From: Cupriavidus pampae
GTDB lineage: Bacteria; Pseudomonadota; Gammaproteobacteria; Burkholderiales; Burkholderiaceae
Length of the DNA: 64,000 nucleotides
Direction: 5' to 3'
Assembly (NCBI RefSeq): GCF_914271485.1
Contig: NZ_CAJZAG010000003.1
Coordinates: forward strand, 496,001 to 560,000
Within the stretch, counting starts at the first letter, position 1, and every line of letters starts with the position of its first letter. The translations under genes were made by a program, and so were the position numbers. Of this stretch, positions 57,283-64,000 are shown piece after piece. The notes under the pieces are model-generated. The model searched no databases, was not told the DNA's origin, and saw only the letters and a list, made by a program, of their open reading frames with translations.

Positions 57283-58518
57283 ATGACACCGTCTCACTCT
57301 TCTGCGGAAGCATCCGCGGACCCCTCTCAACCCAACGGCAGCGCGGCGCTACCGTTATTCGCGCTGGCCGTTGGCGCTTTCGGCATTGGCACCACCGAGT
57401 TCTCACCGATGGGCCTGCTGCCCACCATTGCCAGCGGCGTGAACGTGTCCATTCCGACCGCCGGCATGCTGATCAGCGCCTATGCGATTGGCGTGATGGT
57501 CGGCGCGCCGCTCATGACGCTTGCGCTATCGCGCTGGTCGCGCCGCACGGCGCTGATCGTGCTGATGAGCATCTTCACGCTCGGCAACCTGTTGTCGGCG
57601 GTGGCCCCCGATTACACGACGCTGCTGCTGGCACGACTGGTCACCAGCCTCAACCATGGCGCGTTCTTCGGCCTCGGCTCGCTGGTCGCGGCCAGCGTGG
57701 TGCCGCGCGAGAAGCAGGCCAGCGCGGTGGCCACGATGTTCATGGGATTGACGATTGCCAACGTCGGCGGCGTGCCCGCGGCGACATGGCTCGGTAACGT
57801 GATCGGTTGGCGCATGTCGTTCGTGGCCACCGCCGGTCTCGGCGTGCTCGCGATGGCGGCGCTGTGGTTCGCGTTGCCGAAGGGCAGCGCCGGTCAGCGG
57901 CCGAACGTGCGCGCGGAACTGGCGGTGCTCACGCGGCCTGTCGTGCTTGGCGCGCTGGCTACCACGGTGCTCGGCGCGGGCGCGATGTTCACGCTCTATA
58001 CCTATATCGCACCGACGCTGACCGACCTGACAGGCGCGTCGTCGGGCTTTATCACCGCGATGCTGGTGCTGATCGGTCTGGGCTTCACCATCGGCAATGC
58101 GGCCGGCGGCAAGCTCGCCGACCGCTCGCTCGACGGCAGCCTGATCGGTTTCCTGATCCTGCTGATCGCGGTCATGCTCGCCTTCCCGCTGCTGGGGAAA
58201 TCGCACGCAGGCGCGGCAATCGGCCTGCTGGTATGGGGTCTCGCCACGTTCGCGGTGGTACCCCCGCTGCAGATGCGCGTGATGCGCGCGGCCGTGGAAG
58301 CCCCGGGACTGGCGTCGTCGGTCAACGTGGGCGCGTTCAACCTCGGCAACGCGCTCGGCGCGGCCGCCGGCGGCTGGGCCATCTCCGCCGGCTTTGGCTA
58401 CAAGGCGGTGCCCATCGTCGGCGCGGTTATCGCCGCCGCCGGTCTGGCCCTCGTGCTGATCCAGATCTCCGCGCGCCGCAAGCCGGCGGGGTTGTCGCTC
58501 GGCGAAAGCGGTCAGTAA
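57283..58518 (+). CDS. MFS transporter, DHA1 (AraJ/YdhP-like)
   Basis: The 411-residue inner-membrane transporter has 12 predicted helices in two halves. Motifs are FGIGTTEFSPMGLLP in helix 1, GAPLMTLALSRWSRR as the motif A region after helix 2, and HGAFFGLGSLVAASVVPREK at helices 4-5, typical of the AraJ/YdhP/NepI group of drug or sugar exporters. A ribosome site GGAG lies seven bases before the ATG. It ends seven bases from the convergent SnoaL-like gene. Confidence 0.9.
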   Translation: MTPSHSSAEASADPSQPNGSAALPLFALAVGAFGIGTTEFSPMGLLPTIASGVNVSIPTAGMLISAYAIGVMVGAPLMTLALSRWSRRTALIVLMSIFTLGNLLSAVAPDYTTLLLARLVTSLNHGAFFGLGSLVAASVVPREKQASAVATMFMGLTIANVGGVPAATWLGNVIGWRMSFVATAGLGVLAMAALWFALPKGSAGQRPNVRAELAVLTRPVVLGALATTVLGAGAMFTLYTYIAPTLTDLTGASSGFITAMLVLIGLGFTIGNAAGGKLADRSLDGSLIGFLILLIAVMLAFPLLGKSHAGAAIGLLVWGLATFAVVPPLQMRVMRAAVEAPGLASSVNVGAFNLGNALGAAAGGWAISAGFGYKAVPIVGAVIAAAGLALVLIQISARRKPAGLSLGESGQ

Positions 58519-58524
58519 TCGGCG

Positions 58525-59109
58525 TCACGCAAGACCGAGCCGCTGCCGCTCGGTCTGCACCTGATCTTCGCCGTCGCGGCGGCCGATGATCCAGCCTTCC
58601 GCGGGCACCAGCGCGCGGTATTTCACGTCGACGATCTGTTTCCAGTCCTGGATCAGATCGCGATGGGCGACGCGCCACTCCCCTTCCCTCCGCTCCATGT
58701 GATCGAGATAGCGTGACGATGTGAACATATCCATCGGCGTGCTCTCGTCACCGGCCGCGCCCCCGGTCAACTGCGCCAGCTGCTGCGTGGCCTCCTTCGG
58801 ATACTGCTGGATCGTGCGCACGTAGGTTTCCACCAGCGCGACGTCGTCGCTCGCGAACTCGATCAGCATGTTGCCGATAAAGTGGCTCGAGGTGGCAATC
58901 GGGCGATGTCGCACGAGGATCCATTCGACCAGTCCTTCGGCGGGACCGATGTAGGGACCATGGCTGTCGATCGCGCCGGGCCAGAAGATATCGAGCATGC
59001 CCTGACGATCGAGCCGATCGACAGCGCGGCACCAGCGGAACATCAGGTCCTGGATCTGCAGGCGCGAGACGATGCGCTCGGGCGTGTATTGCTGGGTAGT
59101 GGTTGTCAT
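58525..59109 (-). CDS. SnoaL/NTF2-like protein
   Basis: The 194-residue protein has an NTF2/SnoaL-like cone fold: VSRLQIQDLMFRWCRAVDRL at the start, SHFIGNMLIEF in the middle, SSRYLDHMERREGEWRVAHR and WKQIV near the end. Such proteins act as small isomerases, hydratases or ring-hydroxylating dioxygenase beta-like subunits; catalytic residues cannot be fixed by eye. It is the last gene of the BVMO-led cluster, 17 bases after the Bug receptor gene, so co-transcription is likely. Confidence 0.82.
   Translation of the reverse strand: MTTTTQQYTPERIVSRLQIQDLMFRWCRAVDRLDRQGMLDIFWPGAIDSHGPYIGPAEGLVEWILVRHRPIATSSHFIGNMLIEFASDDVALVETYVRTIQQYPKEATQQLAQLTGGAAGDESTPMDMFTSSRYLDHMERREGEWRVAHRDLIQDWKQIVDVKYRALVPAEGWIIGRRDGEDQVQTERQRLGLA
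58532..58556. terminator. Palindrome at the convergent MFS and SnoaL-like gene ends
   Basis: AGACCGAGC and GCTCGGTCT form a perfect nine-pair stem with a seven-base loop. It lies within the last codons of the SnoaL-like gene. No T-run follows on either strand. Confidence 0.5.
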
Positions 59110-59126
59110 GGCTCAGGTAGTCTTGC

Positions 59127-60149
59127 TCATGCAGTCTTGAACTGCACGCGGGTGGAAAGCTCCTGCATCTGCGTCGCTTCCTTACGGATCAGCGTCGCGA
59201 GATCGGTCGGGGTACCGCCGACGGGCACGATGCCATAGCCCTCCATCTTGGCAACGATGGCCTTGTCGGCGAGCATGCCGTTGAGCAGCGTATTGATGCG
59301 CGCCACAATCGGCTTCGGCGTACTCGCAGGCGCGCCCACGCAGAACCATGGCGACATCACGTAGCCCGGCATGGTCTCGGCCAGCGTGGGCAGATCCGGC
59401 AGCAGCGGCGAGCGCTGCGCGGAGGTAACCGCCAGCGCCTTGATGCGTCCGGCCTGAATCAGCTTGAGCGCGGACGAGATCTGATCGATCGTGAAGTCGA
59501 TATTGCCGGCGATCAGGTCGGTCAGCATCTGCGATCCACCCTTGTACGGCACATGCACGGCCTGCACGCCGGCGCGCTGCTTGAACACCTCGCAACTGAT
59601 CTGCGCGCTCGACGCCACGCCGGAACTGCCGTACTGGAAGCTCGCGCCCTTGGCCTTCATGCGCGCGATCAACGCGGCCGGAGAATCGACGTCGAGCGAG
59701 GGCCGCACCATCAGCACGTTCGGCGTCTCCGCGAGGTTGATCACCGCCGCGATGGAGTCGATCGTGAACGGCAGCTTCTCGTACGCGAAATGGTTGGTCA
59801 CCATCGTGCCGACCGAACCCATCAACAGCGTGTAGCCATCGGGATTCGCGCGCGCCACCGCGGCGACACCGATCGTGCCAGTGGCACCGGGCAGGTTCTC
59901 GACCATCACCGGTTTGCCGAGGGTCTTCTGCAGGTGTTCGGCGACGAAGCGGCCAAGGATATCGGTGGACCCGCCGGGCGGGAACGGCACCACGACCTTG
60001 ATGGATTGCGCGGGCCAGCCATTGGGCAGCGCCGCAGCCGCGTCGGTAGTGGCCTGCGCATGTGCGAGCCGCGCCAGCGGTAGCCCAAGGCCCGCGGCAA
60101 ACGACCCACCGATGCATTGCTGCACGAAACGCCGTCTCGATGATTGCAT
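59127..60149 (-). CDS. Bug-family (TctC-like) periplasmic solute receptor
   Basis: The 340-residue periplasmic binding protein has a twin-arginine-like signal (SRRRFVQQC, residues 4-12) and a hydrophobic core ending ARLAHAQA. The mature part shows Bug family marks: IKVVVPFPPGGSTDILGR, ENLPGATGTIGVAAVARANPDGYT and PYKGGSQMLTDLIAGNIDF. The ligand is usually a carboxylate or aromatic acid. No TctA/TctB genes are adjacent. Placed inside the BVMO cluster, it probably binds the cluster's substrate or product. Confidence 0.93.
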   Translation of the reverse strand: MQSSRRRFVQQCIGGSFAAGLGLPLARLAHAQATTDAAAALPNGWPAQSIKVVVPFPPGGSTDILGRFVAEHLQKTLGKPVMVENLPGATGTIGVAAVARANPDGYTLLMGSVGTMVTNHFAYEKLPFTIDSIAAVINLAETPNVLMVRPSLDVDSPAALIARMKAKGASFQYGSSGVASSAQISCEVFKQRAGVQAVHVPYKGGSQMLTDLIAGNIDFTIDQISSALKLIQAGRIKALAVTSAQRSPLLPDLPTLAETMPGYVMSPWFCVGAPASTPKPIVARINTLLNGMLADKAIVAKMEGYGIVPVGGTPTDLATLIRKEATQMQELSTRVQFKTA

Positions 60150-60191
60150 GACATGTCTCCTCTTGTTTTTGGATACCGCACTGCCGAAGCT

Positions 60192-61046
60192 TCAGGCGTG
60201 CCAGCCCGCGGCGATCTCCGTCGCCATCTGCGCGGCCTGCGCCAATCCCGCCCGCGCGCTCGGCACGCACCGGGAGGGATCGAGAACGTTGTCGGTCATT
60301 GCATCGAGCGACGCCGCATCGGGCACCAGCACCGACACGCGCGCGCCGCGCGCCTGCAACGTGTCGACTTCAGCCCGCAGGTGACCGCTGACGGGGTTGC
60401 CGTCGGCATAACCAAGCGGCGCGATGACAAGCACATGTGCCGCGTCCGGAGCGAGGTCCGCGTTGGTCAGCGAGCGGATGCCGCCGTCCATGTACACCCG
60501 CGCGCCGATCGGCACCGCGGGCCACGCACCGGGCACCGCGCAGCTCGCGGCAATGGCGTCGATGAAATCAACGTCGCTGCGCGCATCGAACACCGAGTGC
60601 TCGCCGGTTGCGGTATCGACGGCCACCACGTAAAGCGTGCGGTCGGGCCATGTCGTGCGTGGGAGGCGCGCGGCCACGATCTGCCGGCGCACCTCGAGCG
60701 GCACGGTCTCGCTGCGCAACGCAAAGGCGCCAATGCGTCGCCGCGCGGCATCGAGGTCGCCACCGACCTTCTCCATCAACTGTCGGTTGCGCGCATCGGC
60801 ATCGGCCTGCGAGTACGGTCTTGCCTGCTCCAGTGAACCGGCGGGAGGTGAAAGCTGCTGCGCCAGCAACGTTTCGATCGACACGCCCGAGGCGAGCTGC
60901 GCGCCCACCACCGAACCCGCCGATGTGCCGACGAACGCGTCGGCTTCCGCAATGTCCACACCCGCGCGCGCCAGCCCCGCCGCGATGCCCGTGGCCCACG
61001 CGATGCCGGCCACCCCGCCGCCGCCCAGCACGACGGCGCGCTTCAT
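60192..61046 (-). CDS. Patatin-like phospholipase/esterase
   Basis: The 284-residue serine hydrolase has the oxyanion motif GGGGVAG (residues 8-14), nucleophile GTSAGS (Ser42) and the DGG partner (YMDGGIRS, Asp near 186). The Ser-Asp dyad is complete. No signal peptide is seen, so it is cytoplasmic. Its ATG overlaps the CoA-transferase stop by four bases. In this operon it could hydrolyse the ester or lactone formed by the monooxygenase; a phospholipid substrate is the alternative. Confidence 0.92.
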   Translation of the reverse strand: MKRAVVLGGGGVAGIAWATGIAAGLARAGVDIAEADAFVGTSAGSVVGAQLASGVSIETLLAQQLSPPAGSLEQARPYSQADADARNRQLMEKVGGDLDAARRRIGAFALRSETVPLEVRRQIVAARLPRTTWPDRTLYVVAVDTATGEHSVFDARSDVDFIDAIAASCAVPGAWPAVPIGARVYMDGGIRSLTNADLAPDAAHVLVIAPLGYADGNPVSGHLRAEVDTLQARGARVSVLVPDAASLDAMTDNVLDPSRCVPSARAGLAQAAQMATEIAAGWHA

Positions 61047-62257
61047 ATCACCCCCGCGTCGTTGAGTGCCGCCAGACGCTCGGGTGACAGACCCAGCAAC
61101 TCGCCATAGATCTCGCCGTTGTGTTGACCGAGGTCCGGCGCGGGTTCGATCGGTTTCTCGGCGCTATCCGGAAATTTCGGTACCACGCCGGCCATCTTGA
61201 TGGGACCGATATGCGGATCTGGCACCGACGCGATGGTGCCGCGCGCCTGATAGTGCGGATCGTTCATGATGTCCTCGATGCTGTAGATGAACGAGTACGC
61301 GAGCTTGGCCTCGTCGAGGATGGTGCATAGCGCCTCCACGGGCACACTCTCGATCCACGCGGCCAACGCGGCGTTGAGTTCATCGACGTGCTGCCAGCGT
61401 TGTTCATGCGTGGCGAAGCGCGGATCGTCGAGCCAGTCCTGCCGTTGCATCGCCTGCGCAAGCCGCTGAAAGCCGGCATCGGCGGAGACCGTGAGAATCA
61501 TGTACCGGCCATCCGAGGTCCGGAAGTGCTCGCCCGGCGCGGCCGCGAAATGCTTGTTGCCGCGCCGCTCGCGCACGGTGCCCAGGCGGTCATACGCGGG
61601 CACGAGCACCTCGGTGAAGCGGATGATCGACTCATACATCGCAAGGTCGATCTGTTGGCCTTCTCCATCGTGCAGGTCGCGATGGTAGATCGCCATCATC
61701 AGCGCGAACGCCCCGAGAATCGCCGACTGATAGTCGGCGATCGATGTACCGATGCGTACCGGCGGCCGGTCCGGAAAGCCCGTGATGCCCATCAACCCGC
61801 CGAACGCGAGCGCGATGCGGTCGTAGCCCGCGCGTTCGCGATACGGTCCGGTCTGGCCAAAGCCCGAGATGCGCAGCATGATCAGGCGCGGATTGCGGGC
61901 CTTCAGCTCCTCCCAGCCGAGCCCCCACTTCTCGAGCGTGCCGGGACGGAAGTTCTCCACCACGGCGTCGGCGTGCTCGACGAGGTCGAGCAGCAGGTCG
62001 CGCCCCTCGGGCTTGCGCAGATCGAGCGTGATTGATTTCTTGTTGCGATTTTCAACGCTCCAGTACAGGCAGTGGCCATCGACAAAGGGCCCGAGGTCGC
62101 GCACGGTGTCGCCGCGCCGTGGGACTTCCACCTTGATCACCTCGGCACCAAAGTCGCCGAACAGCGTGGCCGCCACGGGGCCCGCGACCATCGTACCGAG
62201 GTCGAGGATGCGCAGACCACTCAGCAGATGCGGACCGGGACCGCGATCGATCTTCAT
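61043..62257 (-). CDS. CaiB/BaiF (family III) CoA transferase
   Basis: The 404-residue enzyme moves CoA from one acyl-CoA to another free acid. Motifs are LSGLRILDLGTMVAGPVAA at the start, LGDFGAEVIKVE-like FGDFGAEVIKVEVPRRGDTVR, FRPGTLEKWGLGW, ISGFGQTGPY and the conserved aspartate region GTSIADYQSAI. Length fits. The ATG at 62257 overlaps the monooxygenase stop (ATGA), which decides it against a longer opening. The substrate is unknown; the operon points to a carboxylic acid released by the neighbouring hydrolase. Confidence 0.92.
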   Translation of the reverse strand: MKIDRGPGPHLLSGLRILDLGTMVAGPVAATLFGDFGAEVIKVEVPRRGDTVRDLGPFVDGHCLYWSVENRNKKSITLDLRKPEGRDLLLDLVEHADAVVENFRPGTLEKWGLGWEELKARNPRLIMLRISGFGQTGPYRERAGYDRIALAFGGLMGITGFPDRPPVRIGTSIADYQSAILGAFALMMAIYHRDLHDGEGQQIDLAMYESIIRFTEVLVPAYDRLGTVRERRGNKHFAAAPGEHFRTSDGRYMILTVSADAGFQRLAQAMQRQDWLDDPRFATHEQRWQHVDELNAALAAWIESVPVEALCTILDEAKLAYSFIYSIEDIMNDPHYQARGTIASVPDPHIGPIKMAGVVPKFPDSAEKPIEPAPDLGQHNGEIYGELLGLSPERLAALNDAGVI

Positions 62258-64000
62258 GATGCTGCGCCCTCCTTGTGCTTGCCGTGCGCGGGCGATGTGT
62301 CGTGCTGACGGCTGTCTCCGACCCGCACGACGTAATCGGCCAGACCCGAGTTGCGCGTCATATGCCAGTAGTCGTCGTTGCGGAATGGAGTCGGTGCCAC
62401 AACGCGGCCGCGCGCATTGCGGTACCAATTGGACATGCCCTTGTGCGTCCAGATCATGCGTGCGTGCGCGTCCTGCACGCGAACGTTGTAGGTATCGTGC
62501 ACGTCCTGGCGCACCTCGATCTCGAACGGCCCGTCATACGTGTTCAGCGCGGCCTTGAGCAGCGACATCACGTACTGCACTTGCGTCTCGAGCAGCGCCA
62601 CCACGCTGCCACCATGACCGAGCGCGGTGTTGGGCCCGGCCAGCATGAAGAAATTCGGAAAGCCCGGCGTGGCTACGCCGAGGTAGGCCTGCGCGCCGTG
62701 CGCATCCCAGTGTTCGCGCACGTTGCGGCCGCCACGGCCGTGCAGGTTGAACGACGACAACAGATTGACCGCATCGAAGCCCGTGCACACCACGATGATG
62801 TCGGCTTCATGTCGTTCACCATCGGCAGTGATCACGGCATCGCGCTCTACACGCTCGATGCCGTGATTGACGATGCGCACGTTGTCGCGCGTGGCGGTGC
62901 GGAACCAACCGTTGTCCATCAGCATGCGCTTGCCGAACGGTGGGTAGTCGGGCAGCACGTCGGGCAGCAGGTCCTGGCGTTCGCCGAGCTGCTGCCGCAC
63001 GTACGAGACGAAGAACTCGCGATGCTTGTCGTTGCGGCGATTGATCGCGCGCTCGGGATGCGGCCATTCCGGGTCCACCTGCAACGAGGCGTGGATACGA
63101 TCGTTGAAGATCCACGCCAGACGCTGGCGATACCACGGTTGGTAGTACGGCAACTCCTTGAGCAGAAAACGCGCGGCACTCGGTACCGGCTTCTGAAAGC
63201 GGTCGAACGGCGCGGCCCATTGCTTCGAGCGCTGGAATACCGTGAGTTGCGACACGATCGGCGCGATCGCTGGCACGATCTGCATCGCGCTGGCGCCGTT
63301 GCCAATCACGACCACACGCTTGCCGGTGACGTCGAGCCCCTCGGGCCAGCGCGCGCTGTGGAAGCATGGGCCCGCGAAGGTGTCGAGGCCGGCGATCGCG
63401 GGCATCTTCGGCATATTGAGCAGGCCCACCGCGCTGATCACGATATTGGCGCGAATCACATCGACGTTGGCATCGTTGCGGTCATCATCGGCATCGGACA
63501 CGCGCACGGTCCAGTCCATGCTGCCCTCGTTGTAGGTCGCGGCATCAACTTGCGTGCCGAAGCGAATATGCTCGCGCACGCCAAAACGATGCGACACGTC
63601 GACGAAGTACGCCTGAATCTCCTCGCGCAACGCGAAATAGCGCGTCCAGTCGGCCTTGGCGAACGAGTACGAATAGATGTGGTTGGGCGTATCGACGCCG
63701 GCACCCGGATAGCGATTCTCGTACCACGTGCCGCCGACCTCGGCGTTCTTCTCGATCACCGTGTGCGGAATGCCCGCACCCTGCAGGCGGATCGAAGCAC
63801 AGAGGCCGGCCACACCCGCACCGATCACGACCACGTGAAAGCCATCGGGCACGCGGTACTCGCCGCGCTGATCGATCAGAAACTCGGCATCGCCGCCGAG
63901 CCAGGCGCCGACCATCGGGCCGTACGCTTCGGGGACGTCTTCACCGACGCTGCTGCGCATCATCTCCACGAGCAGTTCGAGTTCGGGCAGCGGCAGTGCG
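62254..64000 (-). CDS. Baeyer-Villiger monooxygenase-like flavoprotein (5' end outside the window)
   Basis: This FAD/NADPH monooxygenase inserts oxygen next to a ketone. Visible: first Rossmann GAGVAG in VVVIGAGVAGLCASI, WYENRYPGAGVDTPNHIYSY, the Baeyer-Villiger fingerprint FAGPCFHSARW (FxGxxxHxxxW), second Rossmann GNGASAMQI, and PNFFMLAGPNTALGHGG. The frame stays open to base 64000 with protein-like codons upstream of a GTG at 63969, so the N-terminus (ALPLPELELL...) lies beyond the window. The stop overlaps the CoA-transferase start. The substrate is not known. Confidence 0.9.
   Translation of the reverse strand, partial: ALPLPELELLVEMMRSSVGEDVPEAYGPMVGAWLGGDAEFLIDQRGEYRVPDGFHVVVIGAGVAGLCASIRLQGAGIPHTVIEKNAEVGGTWYENRYPGAGVDTPNHIYSYSFAKADWTRYFALREEIQAYFVDVSHRFGVREHIRFGTQVDAATYNEGSMDWTVRVSDADDDRNDANVDVIRANIVISAVGLLNMPKMPAIAGLDTFAGPCFHSARWPEGLDVTGKRVVVIGNGASAMQIVPAIAPIVSQLTVFQRSKQWAAPFDRFQKPVPSAARFLLKELPYYQPWYRQRLAWIFNDRIHASLQVDPEWPHPERAINRRNDKHREFFVSYVRQQLGERQDLLPDVLPDYPPFGKRMLMDNGWFRTATRDNVRIVNHGIERVERDAVITADGERHEADIIVVCTGFDAVNLLSSFNLHGRGGRNVREHWDAHGAQAYLGVATPGFPNFFMLAGPNTALGHGGSVVALLETQVQYVMSLLKAALNTYDGPFEIEVRQDVHDTYNVRVQDAHARMIWTHKGMSNWYRNARGRVVAPTPFRNDDYWHMTRNSGLADYVVRVGDSRQHDTSPAHGKHKEGAAS

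Overview
The window looks like chromosomal DNA of a beta-proteobacterium of the order Burkholderiales, most likely Cupriavidus or a close relative such as Ralstonia. The reasons are the high GC content with strong GC third-position bias, a Bug-family (TctC-like) solute receptor, a Tim44-like gene inside a ubiE/ubiJ/ubiB ubiquinone cluster, a very large DUF3683-type flavin/iron-sulfur dehydrogenase, and the aspS-nudB-EEP-clsB neighbourhood. I saw no rRNA, tRNA, CRISPR array, insertion sequence or prophage. The species call is inference from gene content; no database was searched.

Layout, left half. Positions 1-20.7 kb are mostly minus-strand housekeeping genes: a partial clsB-like cardiolipin synthase, an EEP-family hydrolase, nudB, a membrane-anchored coiled-coil protein, aspS, DUF502 and FmdB-like proteins, an SLC5-type symporter, ubiB, ubiJ, a Tim44-like protein, ubiE, a DUF971 protein, an SbmA/YddA-type ABC exporter, a HIT protein, a 1324-residue FAD/Fe-S dehydrogenase and a DedA-like membrane protein. 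Only mobB is on the plus strand here. From 20.9 to 29.0 kb a plus-strand operon encodes a molybdenum hydroxylase of the CoxSLM type with its maturation genes (MoxR, VWA, CoxG, XdhC, MocA-like). Its active-site loop is AYRGAGR, not the AYRCSFR of true aerobic CO dehydrogenase, so the substrate is unknown. Short perfect palindromes of one repeat family occur inside this operon and just after it.

Layout, right half. 29.2-33.5 kb is a minus-strand trehalose/alpha-glucan set (otsB, GH15 hydrolase, otsA). Then come ilvA and queF (plus), an OprB-type porin (minus), and a plus-strand tetR-led efflux operon (lipoprotein HlyD-like, ABC ATPase, ABC-2 permease, NodT-type outer-membrane lipoprotein) with a clear palindromic operator candidate in front of tetR. 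A gap after it holds what looks like a small frameshifted gene. It is followed by an aminotransferase, a small secreted protein, a periplasmic GH3 beta-glucosidase (bglX-like) divergent from an opgG-like glucan biosynthesis gene, a hybrid histidine kinase with three receiver domains, a di-heme lipoprotein, a membrane GGDEF protein and an MFS transporter.

The right end (58.5-64.0 kb) is a minus-strand catabolic-looking operon: Baeyer-Villiger monooxygenase (cut by the window edge), CoA transferase, patatin-like hydrolase, Bug receptor and SnoaL-like protein. The first three genes overlap by ATGA. Together they suggest ketone to ester/lactone, then hydrolysis, then CoA activation, with dedicated uptake. 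This cluster and the non-CODH molybdenum hydroxylase operon are the two best candidates for systems of unknown substrate.
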